From assembly GCA_002077045.2 (NCBI GenBank), contig KZ111161.1, forward strand, positions 124,001-188,000: a stretch of 64,000 nucleotides of DNA, in the 5' to 3' direction. The notes beneath the pieces were generated by a model, which saw only the letters and a program-made list of their open reading frames with translations, had not been told where the DNA came from and did no database searches. The stretch comes from Rachicladosporium sp. CCFEE 5018. Its lineage: Eukaryota > Ascomycota > Dothideomycetes > Cladosporiales > Cladosporiaceae. The translations under genes were made by a program, and so were the position numbers. Shown here one piece after another: positions 51,872 through 60,765 of the stretch (the stretch's first letter is position 1; each line of letters opens with the position of its first letter).

Positions 51872-54800
51872 ATGGCCCGCGATGCGGTCGAACAGCTCGC
51901 GCCGGGCAAAGCGTACAGCGTCTTCGTTCGCCTGGTCCTCCCGCCCTATGCGATCCACTTCAAGGCGCCGAAGTACATGAAGGAGTCGACTCTGGATCTC
52001 TTGGACCGCAGAGTGACCAAGGCGACCCTCGCAGCGACTGCGCAAAAGGCTACCGTGCGCCACGCGATCGGCACCGATCCCAAGTTCTGGCCTGAGCTGA
52101 ACGGTGTGCTGAAGGTCGGGGTGGTCAGCTTGGAGCGCAGGAGTTTTGCAGTGTGGGACCCTACGGGCGTTGACTATGAGAGTACGAGTGGCGCACTCAT
52201 TGCTGGCAACTACCCAGGACTGTGGAAAGATCTTGAGCGGGTTAACGACCTGCTGAGTATCGCGCGCAATGTGCTCACGATCGGCGCATCCGCTCAGGAT
52301 CTTGCTACTGCTCATCAGGTCGAGCTGGAGGTCTTCAAGCTCATCAATTGCGCCGTGCGAGTCACGGCTCGAGGATATGATGGGGAGGCAGGGGCGGGCG
52401 TGGCAGGGGATATGAGCGAGGAGGAGAAGTGGCAGTACATCGTGAATGCATACAAAAAGCTCTTGATCACTAGTCTGCAATTCTTGAACAACCTGGTGGC
52501 GCAGAACGAGAAGAGGAAGCTGGATCTTTGGATGAACCTATTCGACTGCGGCGCAACTAGTGTAGACGCCTTGATGGATGCACAGGATGATCCTCGCGAT
52601 GGCCAGAGGAAAGATGTCAGCAATATGGACATTCCTTCGAATCCCACATCGGAGCCAATACCCCCCATCAACGGACGGGACCTTAGAGCGGTCTACGGCC
52701 AGGTCGATGAAGATATCCTGGACAGCGATCCAGTATCTGACCCGGAGGGCTACATCTACTTCGCCAAGTGGAACGAGCAAGCTTGCGTGCAGGAGGCTGA
52801 CGCGATCGCAAAGTCTGGCTCCGGGCCACAGCTGACTGCACAGAATCTCATTGCTGAGCGATGGTCAAAGCTGGACAAGCAGGGTAGGGAGAGCTGGCGG
52901 CGGAAGGCAGAGGGCGTGCAGGAGAAATATGTGGCTGATGTCAAGGTATATGATGCTAAGCGCGCCTTGCAAATGCAACGCCAGGCTAGACGTGATGCAG
53001 TCAACAAGCCATATGAGGGCGGTGAGCCCAGGTCGCCGACTCTCATTGATGAAGAGGAGCTGTACGAGGTCAACAGCAGTGGACATCGGCCCATCCATGC
53101 GGAAGATCTGAAGATGCAGTACACCGCGGACGCTGGGATCAGGATACTGGAAAGCGGGAAGGCCGAGCTTATGAAGCGACTTGAGGGCTACGAGCCACCG
53201 CAAAGTGCCTATTCTGCCGATCCTATACTTGCAGCCAATCGGTATCGCGAAGCACATGGCATCAGGCCAAGAGTGTCACGAAGCATACAACCCATGCCGC
53301 GAGCGCGGACTGTTAGTCGCAGTCCGCCAGCCCCGATGCGAAGCTCGACAGCTGTACAGCCACCTGCACCCCAACCGAACGGCGCTGCGAAGAACCACAC
53401 AGACCACGGCCATGTCGAGGAGCTTGAGTCTGAAGGCTCAGAGCATGGCTCAGACGAAGCTGTCTATGGCAACGGCACTGCACCGCCTGACGAAGAGCTC
53501 GAAGAGGACGATGATGAAGAAGACGCAGACGGCGAAGAAGGTTCCAATGAGGATGGTCGAGGATTGCTGACGGATGTGCCGCTTATCCTGGGTCCATCCG
53601 AGATCGAAGTCTTGCCGATGATCATCATGTCCGGGATAGTATCACCGACTAAGCAACTAGAGGAATGTCGAACCGAGAAGGAGAGATTAGACTTGGCGAA
53701 TGCTCACATTGTGCGCACGCATCTGCTTCTGGCACAGGAGAACGGAAGGAACCTGCTGCGCGAGCTGCTCATCTTCGTCGCCGCCTGGGATCTTAGGGAG
53801 GAAGAGCTATACTTCAAGTTCATGGTCAAGATCATGGAAGCTGTGCTGCAGAACGGACTGATGCCATTCGCCTACCATGCCTTCAGAGATCGGAGCCGAA
53901 GTCGCGACATAATCAGTCCGGCCCAGGCGGTGATAATGAAGTTGCTGACTTGCATCTTTCGTGCAAGAGGCGAAGCTGGCAAGGCCAATGCTGCTGGCGG
54001 CGCGGGTCAAGCGCATCAATTCGACCCGAACGGCACGGATATCAATGCTAGCATTCGGGTGCCTCGACATGTACCTCGCCGTACCGATCTGCAGATCTTA
54101 CACTTCATATTCACAGAGTTCCGGCAACACATTATTCCGCAGACTTGCGCCCTGATCTTCTTACAGGGACAGATTCATCGGGCTCGCGCATTGCCTTCGG
54201 ACTTTCCGCTTAACCTGTGGGACATGGAACGCATGTATGAGGGGGTGTATGGAGTGCTGGAGTTCTTCGCAGTCGTTTGTGAGGAAGGCTGGGGCAAAGA
54301 AGTGCTAGCCGGCTGGGAGGCCGCCAGCGAGCTGGTTACTCTCGTTCGTGAGCTCGAAGAAGGCATCCCCAAGCTCGGCTTACAAGGCACACTCAGCTTA
54401 GGCGGCGCCGACGGCTTCGGCTCCGAAGCGCTGTCACGCCGTCGTGTCAGCATGCCCCAACGCGCTGCCTCCGCAGATGGCCGCCTGCTCAGCTCCCACG
54501 CTCAGTACCTTCCCGACAGCAATCGCTTCTCTGTGCAAGACGAGCTTAATGCCCGCGCCGGCATCCTCCCACCTCTCCCACCACCTCTCCAGACTCACGG
54601 TCTGCAACCCTCGCAATCACAGATCTTTGAGCCCACAACCCCACTCGCCTATCCAGAAGACAACGCAGAAGCCGACGAACCCTCTGACTTCGAATGGCGT
54701 AATTTGAAGAAGCTCACTGTGCTCGTCCTTTCCTCGCTCATCTGGAAGAACCGAAATGTGCAGACCCAGGTCCGCCTGCACGGTGGTCTGGAAGCGCTGG

Positions 54801-55351
54801 TCGGTTGCTGCAAGCACGATGAACATAACCCGTACATCCGCGAGCACGCGATCATGTGCCTCCGCTTCGCTGTGGAAGGCTGTCCGGAGAACAGGGCACG
54901 CCTCGAGGAGCTCGCTCAGCGTAGTCGCGGGCGGGGATCAGAAGGGCTGCCAAGAGCGTTGCTGCCGGGTACTCCTGGCACTGGCGGTCATCCCGTTTCA
55001 CTTCCAACGTATCCTGATCTGCATGTCCCTCGGGAGGTGCTCGACACGAACGGCTACGAGACGTTCATGGATGGCAAGGGTCAGGTCGGGTTGCGGAGGA
55101 AGGAGCCGGTGCAGACTTCGCAGGCGGCGCAGGCGATTGCTAAGGCTAGCACGGCTGTCAGCAAGGTCAGATCGAGCGCTGCTATGACGGCTGAGAAGGC
55201 GGCGGAGCTGATGCAGAGTGCGCTGAGGGATCTACCACTGGGCGGAGATCTGGTCAGTGAGAGACAAAAGGCTGAGGCGCTCGCGAAGCTTGACCGGGCG
55301 TTTGAGAGCACGGAGAGAGTGCTTGGTGGTGTTGCGAGAGGTGCGAAGTGA
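51872..55351 (+). CDS. Ataxin-10 homologue with an internal HMG-box-like segment
   Basis: A 1159-residue single-exon protein; the first true ATG is at 51872. The C-terminal block at about residues 938-1015 (EWRNLKKLTVLVLSSLIWKN ... NPYIREHAIMCLRFAVE) matches the ataxin-10 domain. Helical repeat regions at about 120-215 (RVTARGYDGEAG, AYKKLLITSLQFLNNLV) and 580-830 are consistent with the fungal family, which includes yeast Ctr86. Between them, residues about 290-370 read like an HMG box (YIYFAKWNEQ ... LIAERWSKLDKQGRESWRRKA ... YVADVKVYDAKRAL), followed by a disordered, acidic stretch. Ataxin-10 proteins are scaffolds of uncertain role (cytokinesis, signalling). The DNA-binding-like insert is unusual and is my reading from pattern. 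Confidence 0.82.
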   Translation: MARDAVEQLAPGKAYSVFVRLVLPPYAIHFKAPKYMKESTLDLLDRRVTKATLAATAQKATVRHAIGTDPKFWPELNGVLKVGVVSLERRSFAVWDPTGVDYESTSGALIAGNYPGLWKDLERVNDLLSIARNVLTIGASAQDLATAHQVELEVFKLINCAVRVTARGYDGEAGAGVAGDMSEEEKWQYIVNAYKKLLITSLQFLNNLVAQNEKRKLDLWMNLFDCGATSVDALMDAQDDPRDGQRKDVSNMDIPSNPTSEPIPPINGRDLRAVYGQVDEDILDSDPVSDPEGYIYFAKWNEQACVQEADAIAKSGSGPQLTAQNLIAERWSKLDKQGRESWRRKAEGVQEKYVADVKVYDAKRALQMQRQARRDAVNKPYEGGEPRSPTLIDEEELYEVNSSGHRPIHAEDLKMQYTADAGIRILESGKAELMKRLEGYEPPQSAYSADPILAANRYREAHGIRPRVSRSIQPMPRARTVSRSPPAPMRSSTAVQPPAPQPNGAAKNHTDHGHVEELESEGSEHGSDEAVYGNGTAPPDEELEEDDDEEDADGEEGSNEDGRGLLTDVPLILGPSEIEVLPMIIMSGIVSPTKQLEECRTEKERLDLANAHIVRTHLLLAQENGRNLLRELLIFVAAWDLREEELYFKFMVKIMEAVLQNGLMPFAYHAFRDRSRSRDIISPAQAVIMKLLTCIFRARGEAGKANAAGGAGQAHQFDPNGTDINASIRVPRHVPRRTDLQILHFIFTEFRQHIIPQTCALIFLQGQIHRARALPSDFPLNLWDMERMYEGVYGVLEFFAVVCEEGWGKEVLAGWEAASELVTLVRELEEGIPKLGLQGTLSLGGADGFGSEALSRRRVSMPQRAASADGRLLSSHAQYLPDSNRFSVQDELNARAGILPPLPPPLQTHGLQPSQSQIFEPTTPLAYPEDNAEADEPSDFEWRNLKKLTVLVLSSLIWKNRNVQTQVRLHGGLEALVGCCKHDEHNPYIREHAIMCLRFAVEGCPENRARLEELAQRSRGRGSEGLPRALLPGTPGTGGHPVSLPTYPDLHVPREVLDTNGYETFMDGKGQVGLRRKEPVQTSQAAQAIAKASTAVSKVRSSAAMTAEKAAELMQSALRDLPLGGDLVSERQKAEALAKLDRAFESTERVLGGVARGAK

Positions 55352-55677
55352 GTAATACAGCCAGGAGATGACAGCAACCCAGTCGCTTCAGAGACACTGG
55401 CTCTGTCTCTACAAGTATTGTGTCATCCTAAGTATAGGTCTTCGTCAAGGACGGACGAGAAATAAAGTCTAACAAACCTGTCACGTTGACTCAAGACTTG
55501 AGACATTTCACGGCCAAAAAGCGACCTCCAAGACGGTGCGGAAAGTACAATATAGGCAAGTCACTCTCCAGCTTCGGACCAATCTCCATGTTCAAGTCAT
55601 TGGTTATCTGTACTCACTGTACCACCGCCAAGCACGATCTCCAGCAATCGTCTCGCAGCCTCCTATCCATCCAAACT
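55352..55677. other. Intergenic region
   Basis: This 326-bp stretch lies between two plus-strand genes. In-frame codons upstream of 55678, including an ATG at 55588, could extend the next gene. Nothing else was seen. Confidence 0.4.
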
Positions 55678-56769
55678 ATGTCCTCTCAAGTTCAAGATCG
55701 CCGGCAGTCCGGCCACTTCACTGGACTGATCCGTAAACACTCGACACGCTGCTACGAGGCTATTGGGCGCAGAGTAAGTCGCCGCAGGACTACTCCAGCG
55801 TCTGACTCTAGACAGTCGAAGTCTTCCGTCACTGACGCCCCTCCGACCTTTGAGGTATACCGAGTCGAATTGCCGGAATGGATCGGACGTCACAAGGCCA
55901 ATCCAATATCAAACTCCCAATACCGTGGCAATGTTATCCGTGATGATCGCCATTCGGAGACCAACGATACTTTGACCATGACAAGCTCAGGCAGTATCGA
56001 GCCAGCCACAGATTCAGAGCACATCGAGACTGCCGAGCCTGACGGGACTGCAACGGCAAAGGAAATGAATACCTTCTCACTTCCTCTTGCATACGACCCA
56101 CAGCCTGTCAAAGGCTCTACGCGCGAAGAGTTGTTTGATATCAAATCCACTTGTACGCCACCTCGCTCTGCTGCATATACCTGGCCAGATCATCCTCTCC
56201 TCGCCATGACCCGAGACTATCGCAAGCTCCTGCAAGCACATTACAAGCCGCAGTTTGAGATGGAGCTCGCCTCCATGGCCAAAGGCGAGGCGTGGCCCGA
56301 CTACGCGGCCTGCCCGCAACGTTGGGAGTATGATCCTCACAAGTTCCTACTGGCGCACAACATGGTCTACGCCCATCACTTCGAGCTAGACCGGCTCTTG
56401 CAGCGCCAGGAAGATTTAATCGTTACGTGGCCTCCGCATCAGCTGCCATTCGGTGGAGGTGGAGAGGTGACGGAGGAGACTGCAGCTGAGGCTTACGTAC
56501 ACAACGGTTCATGGTCATATATTCAAATTGTCAACGAGGCTGATGGACAAGACTTTCTGAGGTTTCATGCGGAGCGCTGCAAGATGCTTTTGGCAGAGCG
56601 ACGAAGACGAGCGGTGCTGGCTGGTCACACGGTCGCGCCGTTCGGTCCTTGTGGGTGCAGAGAATGCACCGAGAGGGAGGATCGGAAGAAGCGATTGATA
56701 GAGGAGATGTTGGACAGGGAAGAGCAGGCAGAGGAGGATGCTGGACGTTGTGCTCCAATGGCATTGTAG
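55678..56769 (+). CDS. Hypothetical protein, charged C-terminus with CGCREC motif
   Basis: A 363-residue protein from the ATG at 55678 (MSSQVQDRRQ), which has a pyrimidine-rich leader; an in-frame ATG at 55588 would add 30 residues. The N-terminal 160 residues are basic and Ser/Thr-rich. The C-terminal half looks ordered, with Trp and Tyr residues (WPDYAACPQRWEYDPHKFL, YVHNGSWSYIQIV) and a basic helix ending in a CGCREC cluster and an Arg/Glu-rich tail. I do not recognise the family. Confidence 0.55.
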   Translation: MSSQVQDRRQSGHFTGLIRKHSTRCYEAIGRRVSRRRTTPASDSRQSKSSVTDAPPTFEVYRVELPEWIGRHKANPISNSQYRGNVIRDDRHSETNDTLTMTSSGSIEPATDSEHIETAEPDGTATAKEMNTFSLPLAYDPQPVKGSTREELFDIKSTCTPPRSAAYTWPDHPLLAMTRDYRKLLQAHYKPQFEMELASMAKGEAWPDYAACPQRWEYDPHKFLLAHNMVYAHHFELDRLLQRQEDLIVTWPPHQLPFGGGGEVTEETAAEAYVHNGSWSYIQIVNEADGQDFLRFHAERCKMLLAERRRRAVLAGHTVAPFGPCGCRECTEREDRKKRLIEEMLDREEQAEEDAGRCAPMAL

Positions 56770-57196
56770 CTTCGTGGAAGGGGACTCTCAGAAGGGTACC
56801 TTCTCTAGGACAAGTTTGAGGTCAGTCATTCCTGCACGAATATGTATTCCTATGCTCATCGAATGCCATTTGGGCGCCACATCATGGATTGCCTCCAGCC
56901 TCAAGGCGTCTCGGTACATGTATGTGGAAGAGCATTGACTTCACTTCGAACCACCATACGGATCATTATCTCATCAATCTTGAGTCTGCCTTGATAGACA
57001 GCACCCGGACACATCGACTGATAGCTACAAGACGCTTGTATGCGTGCGTGGCTACAGAGCTCTACTCCAGCAGAGCAGGACCTGCGCCAGAATTCCACGC
57101 CACTCGATGGAACTCATCCCTCGTCGCTTTAGACTCGCAGACGACGACGCATGTATACTGCGTAATAGTGACTGAGTGAAGCGTGATCCAGCCGTC
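56770..57196. other. Intergenic region
   Basis: This 427-bp stretch at the convergent 3' ends of two genes has no supported feature. Confidence 0.4.
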
Positions 57197-57442
57197 TTAG
57201 ACGAGTTTGGCGACTCGGATGAACAACTTGTCGATCGAAGGTCCAGCTGGTCCTCTGTTGAGCACCCAGACGTCGGTCTCGGGATCTGTATGCACATTTT
57301 GCCATACAATGTCGATAGTCGGTGGTCCATATGTTGTCGGAGTCGACGCGGGTTGTACTGAGCCTGTCTCGGGGTTGATCGTCTTGCCGTCGATGATGGG
57401 CCGGTTAATGGTCACGTTCCATGCCACATCTCCGATAGCCAT
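57197..57442 (-). CDS. Small hypothetical protein (81 aa)
   Basis: ATG at 57442 (MAIGDVAWNVTINRPIIDGK) to a stop at 57197. The product has a balanced composition with several Trp, Pro and Val residues and no low-complexity stretch, which is more protein-like than most chance frames here. There is no signal peptide, transmembrane segment or known motif. It could also be an exon of a larger gene, but no splice partner was found. Confidence 0.4.
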   Translation of the reverse strand: MAIGDVAWNVTINRPIIDGKTINPETGSVQPASTPTTYGPPTIDIVWQNVHTDPETDVWVLNRGPAGPSIDKLFIRVAKLV

Positions 57443-58247
57443 GATGACTCTGTAGTGAAGTTATTGTTAGCGAGTAAGATACTGGTCATAGACCAGCAGT
57501 ACACGAACGCTTCTATAAGACAAGCTTCTGTTGATACACCTTCCCAATGGGGCTGCGCGGAAGATTCGATGATCTGATGAATGTTGCTTCAAGGAAAAGG
57601 GCCTCTTTCTTCGTAGAATTACTGGAACGATGGGGAGTAGCATGAGGGTAGATCGATAAGTGCAGGCCGCTGTACGAAGGGAAGGCAACGAATGTGGCGC
57701 CGAAGGAGAGATCAAAGGAACTTTGTACTCGACAGCTTGATCGGCTTGAGAGTGCAAGCAGGGAACCGATGTGCTCGGAGTACTTCCGGTTCATCTAGCA
57801 TTCTGGTGTGGGAGATGCGTTGTCCGCGTCCCCATGTCCCGTCAATTGCGGCATAGACGGCAGAAGTGAGAGGCCGCCTGAGTGACTGATCTATTGTGGA
57901 TGCATCGTATGTTCCGCAGAAGGAAGGAGACTAAGCACGAGGCGGTCAGGGTATTTGTGTTCGCACTGAGTAGACAAATCAAAGTGTAGAGATGCGGACC
58001 ACAGGTTGTGACGTGACATTCATCGGAAAGCAACAGCCTTCGTAGACGCCCTCGACACACTCATTCCATATCGTTGATAGACCTTTGAGAACGCCACACA
58101 AGATGCTACTGCATCGTATTGAGACTTCAGAAGCAACTCTGTGTTGATCCAGAGGTGCTGTTTCCGTTCGAAGCCGTCTGGGTACGTAACGGCTGGAGAT
58201 TTATTATAGGTTATATACTGCGTAATCGTTCGTCGCTATCCATCGAG
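57443..58247. other. Intergenic region upstream of tRNA-Glu
   Basis: This 805-bp stretch lies between the small gene and the tRNA gene. Minus-strand frames of about 70-95 codons lack motifs. No repeats were recognised. Confidence 0.4.
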
Positions 58248-58338
58248 TCCGAATTGGTCTAGTGGCTAGGATTTCTCGCTCTCACGGTTCTCAGAACCAA
58301 GCGCCGAGGAGGCCGGGGTTCAATTCCCCGATTCGGAG
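58248..58338 (+). tRNA. tRNA-Glu (anticodon CTC) with a 19-nt intron
   Basis: The cloverleaf can be drawn: acceptor TCCGAAT pairs with ATTCGGA, with discriminator G at 58338. The D-arm contains TAGTGGCTA, the anticodon stem TCTCG pairs with CGAGG, the anticodon loop reads CTCTCA...C with CTC at positions 34-36, and the T-arm CGGGG-TTCAATT-CCCCG is perfect. After removing about 19 bases (starting CGGTTCTCAG) placed one base 3' of the anticodon, the mature length is 72. That is the usual position for tRNA introns spliced by the endonuclease. Confidence 0.92.
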
Positions 58339-58986
58339 TCCCGTCTGGTCGTCGATGAGACGACTTGGTTTTTGATTTTTTTCGTCTCACCCCATGTGAA
58401 GACTCATGCTGGAGCGTGTCGTGTTTTTTGCGGATGTGTACTGATGAGTAGAACCTGCCAGCAGTGCAGTGCAAGTAGAAAGAATTTAGCCGGCTGACGG
58501 AGAGCTGTCACGCCGGCAGCCGGTGCCAAGGCATGAGATGAACATGGCTAGGTACATAGTCGTCTGAGCGAGAAGAAGAAGAAGATCAAGAAGACAAGGA
58601 TGAGAGTATTAGATGCTGCCCTTTAAAGACTGTGCATCAGGGATACCTCTGAGTTTGTTGAGCAGGGTCGCGGGCGTTTCTGCCCCTGATGATCGACCAC
58701 GACAGAGGTGTCTTACACGATACGGCCGGCATACCGTCTCAATCTCCCGGCTTCCGTCTCAGCGCCGCAGTCCTGATGAAGTCGGACAAGTACTCCTCGT
58801 CAGACTTCTTGTAGCAATAAACACGCCAAAATTCGTCCAAGATACATCGCAATGCTTCCAGTAATGACGTTCGCTATGCATGTCGTACAAAACTCCCTGC
58901 ATGCACCATATCATTGGAGAACTATGACATCGCAACGCCATGCTCCAGTGTATGCCTCAGCTCAGTGAAGCTGCAAGCATCGCGCC
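58339..58986. other. Intergenic region
   Basis: This 648-bp stretch holds the tRNA trailer and terminator, then sequence without supported genes up to the end of the rhomboid gene. Confidence 0.4.
58369..58382 (+). terminator. RNA polymerase III terminator of the tRNA gene
   Basis: Two T-runs (TTTTT, then TTTTTTT, separated by GA) begin about 30 bp after the tRNA end, as expected for Pol III termination. Confidence 0.6.
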
Positions 58987-59946
58987 CTATCTCCTCAACA
59001 CCAACCGCCGTGCCATTTGCAATACGCCTCCCAGCTTCCGCAGTTCAAATAGATAGAACACCGCCCCGAAGGCGAGGCCGCCCAAGTGTGCCGAGTGTCC
59101 AGTTCGACTCGTGGAGTCATTCAGATAGAAGGCGTCAATAGCCCCCAGAATGCAAGTCAAGCCCAATAGTGGTATGCGAACGGGAATGAAGAAGAATTGC
59201 ATTGGTGCGAACGGCATCAGACACGTCGCTGCACCTGCCAGGCCAGAAACCACTCCGCTAGCCCCTAGAGCGGCGGGGCTAGTGTCACGCTCCGCTGCTG
59301 CCAACCATCCACGTCTGGAATGATCTCGTTCGACCGGCTTCGAATGCCAGAGAAACGCGGCAGACGACGCAGCTGCGCTACCGACAGCAAGACCGACCAC
59401 TTTCGTCGCGCTTACACCTGCAACTGCCAAAATGCCGCCGTACGTCTGGATCAAAAGCACATTGAAGAAGAAGTGTGAGAAGCCTTGATGTGCGAACTCC
59501 GAGGTGAGCGCGGTCCAGTATCGTCCGTCCTTGATTGCGCCCCAGGAAAGCATGCAGTGCTTCCGAAGCAATTGATCGGTTTGCCTGTCATTTGTGGCCT
59601 TGAAATACTGCCACATCCCGAAGATGGGGACATTCAATCCCATCAGTACCCAGATCACAGCTTGCACGCGTCCGTAGGAGTGATAGGAGGGACCGCTCGA
59701 GTAAGGCCGACCAAGAGTGGAGAGAATCTGGCCATTTGCCCTTTTCAACAGCGGGGACTGGGAAAAGAAGGGCGTGCTACTCATGGCGCTAGAGTGTCTT
59801 GTAAGTCGTAGGATTTGTATAGTAGCGTTCGAGCGTCGTTGGCTTTGGTGCTCCACAGATCGACTAAGACGAAGTTGGAGATGTGATCTCGCGGGGAGCA
59901 GCAAGGGACGCGTTGCTAGACGAGAACAAGCTCGATTGCACATCAC
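58987..59946 (-). CDS. Rhomboid-family intramembrane serine protease
   Basis: A single-exon 319-residue multi-spanning protein. The catalytic serine sits in GASGVVSGL and the partner histidine in SAHLGGLAFG, the two hallmark motifs of active rhomboids. An upstream HQGFSHFFFNVLLI loop matches the conserved His/Asn region. Hydrophobic segments are visible for about six membrane passes. The N-terminus (MMCNRACSRLATRPLLL) is Arg-rich with few acids and could be a mitochondrial presequence, although the protein is shorter than the mitochondrial Pcp1 I have in mind. Substrates are unknown. Start at 59946 is the first ATG; an in-frame ATG also follows directly. Confidence 0.87.
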   Translation of the reverse strand: MMCNRACSRLATRPLLLPARSHLQLRLSRSVEHQSQRRSNATIQILRLTRHSSAMSSTPFFSQSPLLKRANGQILSTLGRPYSSGPSYHSYGRVQAVIWVLMGLNVPIFGMWQYFKATNDRQTDQLLRKHCMLSWGAIKDGRYWTALTSEFAHQGFSHFFFNVLLIQTYGGILAVAGVSATKVVGLAVGSAAASSAAFLWHSKPVERDHSRRGWLAAAERDTSPAALGASGVVSGLAGAATCLMPFAPMQFFFIPVRIPLLGLTCILGAIDAFYLNDSTSRTGHSAHLGGLAFGAVFYLFELRKLGGVLQMARRLVLRR

Positions 59947-60765
59947 TGCCTATGTGTGGAGATAGAGCGAAGTCTCCTCAGTCTGCGATGTCGGTCAATT
60001 GTTATGTTTGTACAAAGACGCGCTTGATGCAGGGAGACGAAGCACAACTTAGGTGGAGATGCGACAATTCGGCAGCATCCGGTCCCACGCCGCTTGAGTT
60101 ATGTGGCGTCACTGCAATTTGTGACAGATCTCATTGCCATCTTTGTAGTGAAACTCATGCTAGTCTATCTGTCTATGTGAGTGTATCAGAGCACTATTGG
60201 CCTTGGAGTATCACCATTGAGTTCCGGCTACATCGACTAGCCGGAAGTCAACGGGCGAAGGTCCGCTCCCGCAATCTGGCGATGGGGACCACATGCACGT
60301 CTCCTGCAAAGCGACCAACGTTCGGCTTGTTCGAAATCGCTCCTCGCGTATTATGTTCGAGCTCTTCATGTGATGAGCTTCTCATGGGCAAGCACGTCAA
60401 TGCTCGCTTGCCATGCAGCCTCTAGAGCAGACATGCCTCGGTATGCGAGACCTTACTGCACGGCACGGCGAATACTGGTGCCCGTCTCCCGCTCCCAGGC
60501 GTCAAGATCGAACGACAACGTGTACGATGTGGATGCCGTTGCCTGTCGTACCGTAATATATAGCCCGTTAGAGAACGCAGCAATAGAGCTGGGACCCGGC
60601 CAGATTCCGTAAACACTGACTCAGCGTTGGATTAGCTTTTCAGTTCCTTGACGGAGCTACCTCCAAGAACTCGGCCAGATCGCCACATTAACGTTGTTTG
60701 ACATCGACATTCTGCGCTCGTAGGACTGACTCGACATCACCGTGTGAACTGATAAGAGAGCAATT
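59947..60765. other. Divergent promoter region of rhomboid and P450 genes
   Basis: This 819-bp region lies between divergently transcribed genes. Plus-strand frames here (for example 59883-60425) overlap the rhomboid 5' end or lack motifs. Confidence 0.45.
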
